Below are positions 11,596 through 23,330 of a stretch of DNA of 64,000 nucleotides, one piece after another; the first letter of the stretch is position 1; the number at the start of each line of letters is the position of its first letter. The notes under the pieces are model-generated. The model made no database searches, was not told the DNA's origin, and worked only from the letters and a program-made list of their open reading frames with translations. The DNA comes from Microcebus murinus (Eukaryota > Chordata > Mammalia > Primates > Cheirogaleidae): assembly GCF_040939455.1 (NCBI RefSeq), contig NC_134104.1, positions 139,226,501-139,290,500 of the forward strand. Reading direction: 5' to 3'. A program made the translations under genes and the position numbers.

Positions 11596-11599
11596 GAGG

Positions 11600-11845
11600 C
11601 TGTGTGGTGTTGCAGCTATGAGCATGGTCTCGAAAGCTAGATTTTCTGGGTTCAAGTCTTAGACCCGCCACTTACCAGCTGTGTAACCTTGACCAAGTCA
11701 CTTCACCTCTCTGCCTCAATTCCTTCATTTGTAAAGTAGGAATAGTGTTAGTACCTATCTTATATAGTTGTTGAGAGGATTAAAGGAGTTAATGTGGCAA
11801 GCACTGAGAACTAGAGCCTGTTTAGGTACTCTTATTGTCTTAATT
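11600..11845 (+). repeat. MIR SINE
   Basis: Classical MIR core order: 'gggttcaagtcttagacccg', 'ccacttaccagctgtgtaac', 'ccaagtcacttcacctctct', 'tcatttgtaaagtaggaat', 'tgttgagaggattaaagg', 'ggcaagcactgagaac'. Nearly complete, tRNA-derived ancient SINE. Confidence 0.92.
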
Positions 11846-11940
11846 TTCTTTGAGGCAACAGAAATGCCATGACTGACTAGGGGGAGGGGTCAGAAATCAG
11901 AAAAATAAAAGAATAAAGAATAAATCTCTATAGTCTAGAC

Positions 11941-12002
11941 CTGGCCTAATAAGGTAACCAATAGACACATGTGCCTACTTATATTTAAATTTAAATTAGT
12001 TA
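11941..12002 (+). mobile_element. hAT-type DNA element, 5' part
   Basis: Left part of a hAT-Charlie-like non-autonomous element. The matching right part is 12345-12466. Flanking 8-bp direct repeats gtctagac (11933-11940) and gtctagaa (12467-12474) agree at 7 of 8 positions. The internal 'cacatgtg' palindromic theme is shared by both parts. The Alu at 12003 splits it. Confidence 0.7.
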
Positions 12003-12328
<326 letters not shown>

Positions 12329-12344
12329 AAATTTAAATTAGTTA

Positions 12345-12466
12345 GAATTAAATTAAAAATTTGGTTACTCAATCACATCAGCCACATGTGGCTAGTGGCT
12401 ACTATGTTGGACAGCTCAGATTTCAAAACTATCCAATATCACAGAAAGTTTTATTAGACAACACTG
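12345..12466 (+). mobile_element. hAT-type DNA element, 3' part
   Basis: Contains 'cagccacatgtggctagtgg', 'ctatgttggacagctcag' and ends 'tagacaacactg', the terminal inverted repeat side of a hAT-Charlie element. Its 8-bp duplication follows immediately. Confidence 0.75.
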
Positions 12467-12474
12467 GTCTAGAA

Positions 12475-13123
12475 TTTCAAGAGTTATTTAGCCTACTGAC
12501 TACTCAAGCTGTTTTTAAGGACTTGAATTAATGTATATGAATAACATATACATTATTCAATGATTATTAATCATCTTTATTAAATAATCATAGTTTTTAA
12601 AAACTATATTCTATTATACTAAGGCCATAGTCAATAAGATTTGATGGTGCTTTGGAAGGAATAGCAGTCACATGAAGGAAAATAGAAAAGGTGCACAATG
12701 ATATTTTCAAACTATGCATATTCCTACCTGTCACTATTTCAGAATGGCTCTCCCCAAATTTGTGAGGCATTTTCTTGCGTGGAACCTACTCTTACAAAGC
12801 AGTGTTCAGAGAAAATTTCTAATAAAGAAGAGTGACCACAGAAAAGCTAACACCAAGTACGGGGTGTTTGAATTCCTCTCATTTCTATTAATAACTAGTA
12901 AATTTCACCAACAACTATTTGCTCAAGTAATGGAAGCATAGAACCATGAGAAAAGTTTATAAGCCTTGGGTTGCATTTGAAGATCACGGCAAGAATATAA
13001 ATGTCCTCCTAAAGACATATAAATAACCCAGAGTTCCTTATGCTCAGTCTCAAAGAAATAACAGACACACTCAGTTATAGTGATCTGGTATGACAAATCA
13101 TCATGGTCAAAATTGACCCTCCA
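12475..13123. other. Unassigned AT-rich sequence
   Basis: No repeat or gene recognised. Confidence 0.4.
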
Positions 13124-13223
13124 AAAACACTCTTATATATTGCTGGTGGGAAATGTATATTTAGTACAACATTTTTTGGAAGACAATTTGGAAATATCCG
13201 TTGACGCTTTAAATACTTATACC
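13124..13223 (+). mobile_element. Old LINE-1 fragment, left part
   Basis: Motifs 'ttatatattgctggtggga' and 'ttttggaagacaatttgg' are from the L1 region near the end of ORF2. The fragment stops at cttatacc (13216-13223) where a DNA transposon is inserted, and resumes at 14222. Confidence 0.85.
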
Positions 13224-14213
13224 CAGTGACTGTGGTATAATAAAGAATTTGACTAGTCTTTGGCCCAAGTTGCTGGGAAAGAGCTTCTAAACCCTTGGAA
13301 TATCCTGAATGATAAGAGTGTCTTTCTTATTCATGGTGGGCCATGAAAAAGATCACATGGGACCACACCTGAGTGTATGTTAATGAGATGATTTAAGGTG
13401 GACTCCTAGATAGTTTCAGGATGAAAACTGTCCATGCCAGAAAAACCAACCATATGATTGGAGGGTTGGGCTTTGGGCCACCTGATACTCGTTTAATCTT
13501 CTGACCTCTGGGGCAGGTGAGGGAGCTGATTATTGAGTTCAATCATATGGTCAATGATTCAATCAGTCATGCCTACATTAAGAAACACAACTAAAAACTC
13601 TGGACACCTGAAGTTCCAGTGAGCTTCCTGGTTGGTGAACACATTGATGTGCCAGGAGGGTGACATACTGAAGCCACAGGGGAGGACACAGAAGCTCCAC
13701 ATTCAGGACCCTCCCAGACCTCACATACGGGTCTCTTGGTTGGCTGGTCCTAATTTGTATCTTTCATAACAAAGCTTTAATCATAAATGCAGATTTCTCG
13801 AGTTCTATGAATCATTGTAACAAATGAATCATCAAACCAGAGAGAGTTGTGGGCACCCCTAAATTTGTAGCTAGTTGGTCAGAGGTTACTGGGATACCTA
13901 TGGATCCCTGAACTTGGAGCTGGCATCTGAAGTGAGGGAAATCTAGGCGTGGACTGTGCCCTTAACCTGTAGAGTCTATGCTAACTGGGTAGTTAGTATC
14001 AGAATTGAAGTACAATATTGCAATGTTTAACAACCAGCTCTCCAGAAGGGAGGGGGAAGCCCTAGTCTATGGTGTTTGCAGACTTCCATTATGTAAATTC
14101 AATGTCAAGTTATGAATGAAATGTCATTGATCAGGGAGTTGGGAAGAGATGAAGAGAGATCAGCTCCTTATAAGCCCGTGCGGTTAACTCTAGCACACCA
14201 TTGCTTATACCTT
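13224..14213 (-). mobile_element. hAT-Charlie (MER33-like) element with an LTR inside it
   Basis: The inserted block starts cagtgac and ends 'ctctagcacaccattg', so both ends read CA(G/A)TG inward. It is flanked by a perfect 8-bp duplication, cttatacc (13216-13223 and 14214-14221), diagnostic of the hAT superfamily. The right part (14010-14213: 'tgtttaacaaccagctctcc', 'gttaactctagcacacca') looks like a MER33-type non-autonomous Charlie element in antisense. Only 7 bp of its other end remain before a retroviral LTR (about 13231-14010). Confidence 0.75.
13231..14010 (+). mobile_element. Old retroviral LTR (ERVL/ERV1-like)
   Basis: Starts tgtggtataataaagaa and contains 'gggccatgaaaaagatcaca', 'gtgtatgttaatgagatg', 'gaacacattgatgtgccagg', 'tgggcacccctaaatttg' and 'cttaacctgtagagtctatg', which I recall as one common mammalian LTR family, name not assigned. 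A degenerate poly-A signal region lies near 13768-13785. It sits within the hAT element. Confidence 0.65.
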
Positions 14214-14516
14214 TTGTCCAAGCAATTCTACTTCTCAAAATGTATCCAATAGAAACACTGGCACAATTACCCCTTCCAAAATGTGTACAAGGATGTTCAT
14301 TGCAGCATTGTTTATATTCATAAAAGGTTAAAAACAAGCTACAGGCCCATCTATAAGCTTAAAAAATCATAGTGCATTGATAAAATGAAGTGCTGTGTAG
14401 GCTTTAGAAAGAGTGAGGCAAAGCTATACTGATGTGGAATAATTTGCAGGATATATCATCAATTGAACAAAGGAAGATGCAGAATAGTCTGTAGTCTGCC
14501 ACCATTTGGTATAACA

Positions 14517-14544
14517 TAAAGTGGGTCATGTTATACCCACTTTA
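14517..14544. other. Perfect 10-bp inverted repeat
   Basis: taaagtgggt (14517-14526), an 8-base loop, then acccacttta (14535-14544). It lies within the old L1 tail, just before the 32-bp tandem repeat. Probably no function. Confidence 0.9.
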
Positions 14545-14638
14545 GATTACCTTGGGAAGGAACACACAAAAATATAGATTACCTTGGAAAGGAATACACA
14601 AAAATATAGATTACCTTGGGAAGGAATACACAAAAACC
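14543..14638. repeat. Three-copy 32-bp tandem repeat
   Basis: Three units start at 14543, 14575 and 14607, each beginning tagattaccttgg and containing 'aaggaa.acacaaaaa'. Units differ by one to three bases. It is a local minisatellite inside the L1 3' region. Confidence 0.95.
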
Positions 14639-14760
14639 CAGTAACAGAGGTGGCTTCTGGGAAGCAGGATTAGGAGACTTGAGTGAGAAGGACACTACTT
14701 TTTACATTTACCTTTTTTACTGTTTGAATTTTTATGATGTCTATTTAAATAAATAAAGTA

Positions 14761-15170
14761 ATAGGCAGTAATAGAGGGAAAGTAGGATAACAGGAATGAA
14801 TGACTGAAAAAATAAATGAATACCTCTGCACAAAATGACCATAGCTCTTTATATAGTTAATGCACTTCCCATCAACCTCTATACATGACCCTGTTCTAAG
14901 ATCTGCTCCAGGAAAAGGATGCCAGAGTTCAAAGAGAAACAAACATAGGGCACTTTATCTAACAATGAGGTCAAACACGGGAAGGAGCCAAGGAGGCACC
15001 ATGAATGCATGAAATTGCCCATGTGGGGACTTTGCTGCCACAAATAGAAGGAAGCCATGACTCAGTAACAGCAGCCATTGGTCTGCAGAATGCAGGGCCA
15101 ATGTTGCCAGATCTTTTGATTTTTCAAAAGAATTCGGAAATCTAACATAGTATGTGAAATTTCTTTACTG
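14761..15170. other. Unassigned sequence
   Basis: No repeat or gene recognised. Confidence 0.4.
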
Positions 15171-15441
15171 TTTTTTGTTTTTTGAGACAGGGTCTCACTC
15201 TGTTGCCCAGGCTAGAGTGTAGTGGCATCATCATAGCTCCTTGCAACCTCAAACTCCTACTTCCCAAGTAGCTGGGACTACAAGTGTGCACCACCACGCC
15301 CAGCTAGTTTTTCTATTTTTTGTAGCGATGGGGTCTTGCTCAGGCTGGGCTCAAACTCCTGGCCTCAAGCGATTCCCTACCACCCCCTGCCTTGGCCTCC
15401 CAGAGTGCTAGGATTATAGGTGTGAGCAACCACACCCGGCC
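15171..15441 (-). mobile_element. Older Alu (AluJ-like), antisense, internally shortened
   Basis: Complement of an Alu with the generic primate linker ('gtttttctattttttgtagc') rather than the lemur insert. It lacks the usual 'gatcctcctgcctcagcctc' segment in the right monomer. No clear target-site duplication. This is an older copy than its neighbours. Confidence 0.9.
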
Positions 15442-17390
15442 TCTTAACCTTTTTCAAGTAAGCAACTAATGCAAATCTTTCAATGACATAATGTGGGCCA
15501 GAGAAAACCCATCATAACTTTATAATTTCAGAGTTCCATCAATGAATACAATACACGAACTTGCTTTAAGCTAAGTTTAGATGAATAGCAAGTGCTTAGA
15601 TTTGGCATTCTAAACAAAGAGATTTTATGATGTTTTTCCCCCAAGTTCAAGACAACAAAATGGAAGGATAGTATTTACAAGGTCAATTAAGTCTGAAAAC
15701 CTGTTCCTTTAAAGCTATGAAAAGTCTGTCCGGATCATACAAAATGAGGAGTAGGGGTGTACAAAGAAAGAGGTAAGCAGCAGTAAGGCAGACATGGGAC
15801 AGAGAGGGGGGCCTGGAGGGGGCAGGGAGAGAAGGGGATTGCAGTACTGTCCACCTGGGGAAGGTAGGAAAGTGGCTAACAATGGGAAGTCTAGTCATTG
15901 TACAGGTGATTTTTTCCAATGGGTTTTCTTGTTCATTGATCTACCTTTCTGAATCCCCTGTGTTTCCATTCTAGCTTGATTAGACTTGTCTGAGTCCATC
16001 AATATCAGCATTGTGACTAATTTACCCCTACTGCCTGTGATTCTCCCAGCACCTGTTGGCCAAAAGTGTGCTGATTTATTGGTGCTCTCTCATTTTTAGA
16101 ATCTCAGCTGTAAACATGACCATGATTCTATGGAAGCTCAGGCCTGCAAGTGTTAAGCAAGCCCAGATAGAGGGGAAATGAATGGTTGTGTCTGTGTTAG
16201 TGTAGAGGGGGAGAAAGTAGTGGTGTTAATAATGATGATGATGGTAGTAGCTTCCCTCCTCAGCGTTTATTATAGGCCAAGGTGCTTTGAGAGACAGTCA
16301 GAAGTCTCGCCCTCTTACTATATCTAGGTCCAAGCCCAGCATCTATATATTCCTCTAAGTCGGGTCCATGGATAAGCCTCACAGAGTCCAGCAACATAAG
16401 GCTAAATAGTGAATTCAAATATTTCCAATACACCCTACTCAACAGAATAATTGCAAAAAGAAAATAAGATAACTACAGTAGACTCCTTTTGGGACAAAAG
16501 CAAATAGGGAGAATGGCTCAGAATAACTGGTCCTTAGCATATGCTGTATCCAGCCAGAGAAGATTGGCAGGAATTCCCATCTTTGGCAATGAAGGGATGT
16601 CCTTGGTCAGCCAATCTGGCTGCCCCTGGTTCTGCTAATAGAAAGGACTTCACATAGCAAGGTTGTATCCTGTTGCCTCTTGTAAGAGTCAGCTTGGACC
16701 AAACATATCCCTTTCTTTCGGGACTTTACTGAAGGCTGAATGTGCCAACACATTCCAAGACTGTGTGACTTTTTCTATATAAGTCAAGGCCAAACTTCCA
16801 TATTCTTGTCTCCTATCTGCAGAGCAGAAAGCTAAGACTCAGAGAGATTAAATAACTCAATCAATTAGAAGCAGAGCAGGCACAAATGAGTTTCTCTTAC
16901 TTCAAAATTATTCTTTTTAATTTCCTCTTTTATTATTTTCATTCTAACTATAGAAGTAAGTATATCAACATAATGGGAAAACTGAAATATGCAGAAACAT
17001 ATTTTGTATTTTTTTTCCCTCTCATTCTCTCTCTTTTAGAACACACAAAAACACGTGTAGTGATTCATCAAGATTGCTCATAACATGTTCTTTTCACTTC
17101 TCTGCAAAGGTATAGAATTCTCCTCCTCAGGCAGGAAAACATCCCCAAGAATTGCAGGTCGTTAACAGTTTATTACTTAAGTGGAAGAGCAACCTTGAAA
17201 TGATCTCAGGTGGACTTATAATTCACTGTGTTAATTTTTAGATAACCCATTATAATTTAATAATACACACAAGAGATTAACTGATATTCTCAAAGTAGTT
17301 CTGTTTTGTGCCTGATTTCAGAATTAGTGCTTGGGTATATAATGAATGCAAACTTTACCTAAAGTAAGAACAATCCCAGACACCAAGGGG
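15442..17390. other. Mostly unassigned sequence
   Basis: Almost 2 kb with no confident repeat or gene. A short MIR-like patch lies at about 16810-16895 ('agcagaaagctaagactcag'). A few GATGAT triplets lie near 16230. Confidence 0.4.
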
Positions 17391-17394
17391 ACAA

Positions 17395-17660
17395 TGAATA
17401 CAAATATAGTCCAATATTCATCCATTCATTTATTATTCAACAAATAATTCTGAGTACCTCTCATGGGCCAGACATTGTTTTTAGACCTTAGAATACACTA
17501 GTACGCCAAATAGACAAATTCTCTGCCCTCAGGGAGCTTGCACCCTACTAAGGAAACACTGACAATAAATAAATTGAGAAGACGTCAGGTTGTGATAAGT
17601 ACTATGGAGAAAAATAAATCAGGATAAAGGGAAGGGAAATGCTGAGAAAGGTTGTTCTTT
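17395..17660 (-). repeat. LINE-2 3' end, antisense, part 1
   Basis: The antisense L2 end motif 'cattcatttattattcaac' is followed by 'gagtacctctcatgggccag', 'ctgccctcagggagcttgc' and 'gataagtactatggag'. It is interrupted at about 17665 by an MLT1 LTR and continues at 18043-18079 and 18673-18960. Confidence 0.8.
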
Positions 17661-17664
17661 TGTG

Positions 17665-18042
17665 CAATCTAGTAGCTGAGGCAGCCATAACAAAATATCG
17701 AAGACTAGGTACCTTAAACAACAGTCATTTATTTCCTCCCAACTCTGGAGGCCAGCAATCCAAGATCAAGGTTCCAGCTGATTCAGTTCCTGGTGAGGGC
17801 TCTCTTCTAGCTTGCAGATGACTGATTTCTTGCTATATCCTCACGTGTGTAAGTTCCTCAGTGTGTGCTCCAGGAGAGAGAGAGTATGAGCTCTCTGGAG
17901 TCCCTTCTTGTAAAACCTAAGACTTTTGGATCAGGACTCCAACCTTACGACCTCATTTAACATGAATTACTTCTTTACTCCAATATAGCCACACGTGTTA
18001 GAGCTTGAATTTTGGAGGGCCACACCCTCAGTTCCTAACACA
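17665..18042 (-). mobile_element. MLT1-type MaLR solo LTR, antisense
   Basis: Antisense MLT1 order: 'gcagccataacaaaatatc', 'ttaaacaacagtcatttatt', 'caactctggaggccagc', 'tgaattttggagggccacac', ending 'cctaacaca'. Inserted in the antisense L2. Confidence 0.85.
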
Positions 18043-18079
18043 CAGGTCATTCAGAGAAGACTCTCTGATGAGATGTGAT

Positions 18080-18672
18080 AGGTAGCTTTCATGATGGCTC
18101 TCAACGGGCCTCATCTTTGGTATTCACACTCTTAGGTAGTCCCCTCCAAAATAAATTAGGGCTGGTCGCAGCACAATAGAGTCCAGCAGAGATTAAGGTA
18201 TTTAACTTCTAAAGCTGAATCATAAAAGGTACCAAAGCTTCCACTTTGCTTTTTTGGATATCTCTCTCTGGGACAGGCCAGCCAATATGGCATGAGGACA
18301 CTCAAACAGTCTTGAGAAAGAACCACAAGGGACAATGTTTAGTCCAAGCTGGCTCTTGCAAAAGGCAACAGGAGACAACCATGCCATGTGAAGTCCTTTC
18401 TGTTAGCAGAACCAGGGGTAGACCTCCCACCAACAGCGCTAAGTCATCAGACATGTGAATGAGCAAAGTTGGAAGTGGAACCCACAGCTCCAGTAAAGCC
18501 TTCAGCTCACTGCAGCTCCAGCTGAAGTCTGAATTCCAAACTTACATGAAGCCCTTAGCCAGAACCACCCACCTAAGCTACTTCCAAATTTCTGGCCCAC
18601 AGAAAAGGTGAGATGATAAATGTTTGTTACTGTTTGGGAGTAATTTATTATGCAACAAGAGATAAGCAATGC
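18080..18672 (+). mobile_element. MLT1-type MaLR solo LTR, sense
   Basis: Sense MLT1 motifs: 'tcagacatgtgaatgagc', 'cagctccagctgaagtctg', 'gccagaaccacccacctaag', 'ggcccacagaaaaggtgag', AATAAA-like 'gataaatg', 'tgtttgttactgtttggg'. Flanking L2 sequence reads gtgat on the left and gtgac on the right, consistent with a 5-bp target duplication. Confidence 0.8.
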
Positions 18673-18960
18673 ATAAAGTGACATTGGAGACCCAAAAGAA
18701 ATAAGCAAGTCCATGGTGCACATATCTGGGGATGAAGCCTTTCAGGTAGAAGGAGCAGAAACTGCAAAAGCTGGAAAATTAGAGCACATGTGGCATGTTG
18801 AAGGAACAAAACGTGCCAGGAACAGAATGAGCTGGGGCAAGAAGAGTCAGCGATTGGTCAGAGAGGAAATACAGGGTCAGGGCATGTAGGATCTTATCTG
18901 TCTGCAACCCATCCACAATGATGCATGGAGAAGCATCTACTTAGAAAGAGTATCTTATTT
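18673..18960 (-). repeat. LINE-2, antisense, part 2
   Basis: Continuation of the antisense L2 of 17395: 'ttcaggtagaaggagcag', 'gtgccaggaacagaatgag', 'agggcatgtaggatctt'. The same L2 thus carries two later MLT1 insertions. Confidence 0.7.
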
Positions 18961-19004
18961 GTTAGGATGAAGTATTCTCACATGCTTTGAATCTCATGCC
19001 ATTG

Positions 19005-20135
19005 GATTATTATATTGCCACCTTGGTGATCTCAACAACTCTCACACTTTTAACGGATTATTTATATGTTTACAACTCCCAAATTCATCTTTCCAGTGTA
19101 GACCTCTCCTCTGAACTTCAGTGTCTTATACCTACGGACCTAGTTAACAAATCCCCTAGAAAATCTACCGGGTACCTCAAACTTATTGTGTCCAAAATCA
19201 GATTCCATGACTTCCTCTACCTCACCCTGTAGTCTTGCCCATCTCTGGAAGTAAAAAACTCATTCTTTCAGGTACTCAAGTCAAAAACCCTAAAGTGATC
19301 CTCTACTCTCCTCTTTTTCTCCCAATACGCCCATCCAAATAATCAGCAAAGTTCTATTAACATTCCCATTAAAATGTATCTGGAATCCAGCGCTTCTTAC
19401 CACCCCCACCTCAATTACCCTTCTCCAAGCCACTGTTACTTGTTTCTAGTCTGGATTATGGTAAAAACCTTCTAACCAGTTTCCTTGCTTCCACACTTTA
19501 TCTTCTATAGTCCATTGTCAGCTCGGTAGCCATAGGAGATTTGACCACGGGTATCAGAGCATGCCATTTCTCTGCCCCAAACCCCCCAGTGTGTCCCCAT
19601 TTTGCTCAGTGTACAAACCCAAATCTTCATAGGATCAGGCGGCTCAGGATCTTGCCCAATTACCTTTCCAGCCTCATCTCCATGTACTCTGGCCCTTGTT
19701 TACCCAGCTTCGACCAGAGGGGCCTTCTTGGTGTCCCAGACACAAGCCAGCACACTTCTGCTTCAGAGCTCTTGCTGTTCCTTTTGTCTGGAGCACTCTT
19801 TCCTCAGATGCAGCCAACTCATTCCTTTATCTCCTTTAGGCATTTGCTCAAATATTATCTTGCCACTAAAATCTTCCCTGACCACCCTATAAAAATTGCA
19901 GTCCTCTGTCCAGAATCCCTTAGCCCTTCCTCGCTTTATTTTCGTAGATAGTTCTTATCATTATCTGGTATATTATACATTTTAATTATAATTTACTTGT
20001 TTTATTTATTTTGTCTGCTTCCTTCCACTAGAATATAAGCTCCATAATGGTAGGGATTTTCTATTTTGTCTCCTTAGGTCCTAGAACAGGGCACATGGTA
20101 TGCACCCAATAAACACTTGTGGAATTAATTAATAA
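19005..20135 (+). repeat. LINE-2 3' half, sense
   Basis: One of the best-preserved L2 copies here, about 1.1 kb. In order it shows 'caactcccaaattcatctt', 'gacctctcctctgaacttc', 'cagcaaagttctattaac', 'ccaagccactgttacttg', 'cctgaccaccctataaaaat', 'ccactagaatataagctcc', 'ggtcctagaacagggcac' and the terminal 'ccaataaacac'. Reading frames inside it (for example 19541-19951) are fossil L2 reverse-transcriptase-end sequence, heavily mutated, not a gene. Confidence 0.93.
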
Positions 20136-21638
20136 GCCCCTTGGAGTGTATGTAAGAGCCCCCAGGATATTACAAAATGACAAAAGATGGCAGCTAACCT
20201 GCTATGCATAAGATAATGAGAAGAACTTGAGATGCTTTAAAGAATGAAGAAAGGAAAAATAAAGGCAGGGTGTAGAGAGGAGGGCCCAGCCCCATTGGAG
20301 GTTGCCAGGGAGGAGCCAGAGAAAGTTCTTCCCTTGGTGTTGGGCTTAAAAGATTGGGGAAATCAGAGATGTTTAAGGTGACTTTTAAATTAGCTTGCTG
20401 GGGTATGTATAATATAAATCCCAATCCCCCGTCTTCTTGAAAAAACATTTTCACCAAATCTTCCTTGCTTGTTAATGCTTATGGGTGAGTGGATTCTTGT
20501 TGGGAAAGCGCAAGAGGATTCACTTTTGCTTCCAAGCTGGCAGAGAGTCAACATGTTCAGATGCATAAGTCAGAGGCCAAGAGCACAGCTGATATCTGAA
20601 TTGCACATGCAGTCTTTAACCTCGCTGTGTATTTCCTTGGCTGGCTTCTGTTGAATAGAATGGTGATTTTAACAAGGACCAGGGTTTTTAATTAATCAGA
20701 CACTGTTCACTGTGGCACTGCTCCAACTCATCTCAGGGCAGCTGCTTTCCTGTGCATTTTTCAATTCCTACTCATAATTATTATCAATAACCACCACATA
20801 CATACACAGTGTGCAGACGGTACAGCCTAGACGAGATCTCCGAACAGTTTGGTTTCTGACTGTATGAACCACGCAGTCTTAGGATCTTACTCCCCTACCT
20901 TTTTCTAATCAGGTTCACTTATTTAAAGAAGGTAGGCTTTCCGATTTGCTTCTCCACTAAGTTTTGCTCAAGCCTGTTCCTTGGGAGTGCTGCAGGCAGA
21001 GAAATTTCTTTGAGGAGCAACAGAGGTGGTCATTTCCACTGGGGAAGGGCCAGAAAATTAAAATATGGAGATAAGAATCTTGTTACTGTGTATTGTTCAT
21101 ATAAAATCACATTAAGATAGAACACACGATGATAGTTAAACCTATTCACAGAAAGAGAGAAAAATTTTGTGAGCTAAAAAAGCTCAATCACAAAAATTAT
21201 ATATTTTTTAAATCTGCAGCCTAACTGGCTTTTGTCTGCCTTTTGTTTTATTCCCATTATATTTAATAGAGTTTTAATAGTGTGCCATAGGCCAAGAGAG
21301 CCGTAAAGCTCCTTTCCTTCTGGGCTTTTCTTATGTGGAGGATCTGGTTATGCCCCAAACCCTAGCTTATGAAGAACTGCTTTCTCACTTCTCCTTCTCA
21401 CCCGGCTTTACTTATCACTGAATCCTCCTTCCTCTAGGTATAAATCCTAAAGAGAGTGTTATCCTTTTGCCCCCCACCCCCACCCAAAGGATTTTTTCCT
21501 CTCCAGGTTTTCTACAGGTAAAAAGACAAATATATAACCTTTCCCAAATCTCTCAGATTTTTAAATTCAATTTCATTTAATTCAAATACCACAGTGATAA
21601 AAACCCCAAACAATGCCTTTGTTACAAAATGGATGGAT
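20136..21638. other. Mostly single-copy sequence
   Basis: About 1.5 kb without a recognised repeat. A C-rich run lies at 21470-21485. No coding evidence. Confidence 0.4.
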
Positions 21639-22148
<510 letters not shown>

Positions 22149-22323
22149 AGAACAGCGACTAGTAAGGTTACCTGTTAGGCAGAATTTAATAAAACTTCTT
22201 GAACCCAGATCAGCAAAGCACTGTTGGGGTGTAGATGGGACATGGAAAGAGCCACCACAGGTGCATAGCCTGTAATATCCTGTCACAAGCAATGTGTAAA
22301 TCCTAGGTGTGAAAAAAATGTTA
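22149..22323. repeat. Direct repeat, copy 2, flanking an Alu
   Basis: Second copy of 21639-21812. It starts directly at the A-tail ('aagaacagcgactag') and ends 'aaaaatgtta', after which the flanking sequence diverges. Confidence 0.95.
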
Positions 22324-22344
22324 CTGATACAGTGATGTACAATT

Positions 22345-23170
22345 AGGCCATGAGAACAGAACCGACAGCCAAGAAACAGACACATACCTGTAAGGACACT
22401 TGATGTGTAACAGAGGTGGCACTCCACAGAACAAATGATGCTGGACAGTTGGTTGTCTACATGGGAAATTTGAAACTGAATACCTACCTTACAACATGCA
22501 CAATAAATTCCCAATGGATTAAGAATTCAAATATGAAAGGTAAAACATTCAAACTCTTGGAAGAAAACAGAAGAGAATATCTTTATGAACTGAGAAGTTG
22601 GGGGGAGAAAGATTTCCTAAACAAAGCATATAAAGTACAAATCACAAAGGGTGAGATTTATCAGTATTTGGACTGTTAAGATTATGGGCTTATATTCATC
22701 AAATGACACCATAAAAAAGTGAACAGGAATGCCACAAACTGGGAATGAGTATTTACAAGAAGATAACCAACATAGTATCAGTCTCCTGAAAATACGAAGA
22801 GTCTCTACAAATGGTTGTGAAAGCAGGCAAACAACACAACAGTTAGAAGGGCAAAATATATGAACAAATACATCTCAGACTAGAACCAATAAATATAAAA
22901 CATAGTCAATAAATATTTTTTAAAATGTTCCTTGTTAGTTATCAGGAAAATGCAAATTATAACAATGAGATAGCACGTCATCCTCACAGGATTAGAAAAT
23001 AACTAAAAAGTCTAATTCCAAGTGTTTGAGACCATGTAGAATAACACTGCTGATGGTAGAAAACAATTTGGCATTATCTGGTTGAAGACGTACATTTTTT
23101 TTTATATAACTCATCGGTTTCACTCCTGGGTATTGATCCTAGAGAAATGTCTAAAAATAATAACACAAAA
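22345..23170 (+). mobile_element. Old LINE-1 ORF2 3' fossil
   Basis: Motifs of the L1 ORF2 C-terminal coding region occur in order: 'caaatgatgctggacagttg', 'cccaatggattaagaattc', 'ctcttggaagaaaacag', 'aaatgcaaattataacaatg', 'tgagatagcacgtcatcctc', 'ctcctgggtattgatcctag'. Many frameshifts and stops. Non-functional L1M-age copy. Confidence 0.85.
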
Positions 23171-23174
23171 CTGT

Positions 23175-23330
23175 ATAGTACTTTATAGTTTATGAAGCAC
23201 TAGTATTGGTGTATGTAGCGCACAGACTATTATTTTAATTCATTTTTTCAGTAGGCATTATTAACTCTACTTTTCTCAGAGGTTTAGTTATCCCCTCAAG
23301 GTCACATAATTGGCGAGGGGCACTGACACC
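23175..23330 (-). repeat. MIR SINE, antisense
   Basis: Antisense MIR core: 'cattattaactctacttttc', 'gaggtttagttatcccctc', 'aaggtcacataattggcgag'. Confidence 0.8.

Larger units (their letters stand above)
14222..14760 (+). mobile_element. Old LINE-1 fragment, right part (3' end)
   Basis: Resumes directly after the second cttatacc with the L1 phrase 'tccaagcaattctacttctc', then 'gttcattgcagcattgttta', and continues through a 3' UTR to an AT-rich tail near 14745-14760. A three-copy 32-bp tandem repeat lies inside (14543-14638). Confidence 0.85.

Noticed and set aside
14543..14638. CRISPR-like regular array
   Set aside because: The three 32-bp units are directly adjacent with no spacers and lie in an L1 tail of a primate genome.
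19541..19951. 136-codon open frame
   Set aside because: It lies in the fossil 3' part of a LINE-2. No intact reverse-transcriptase motif is present.
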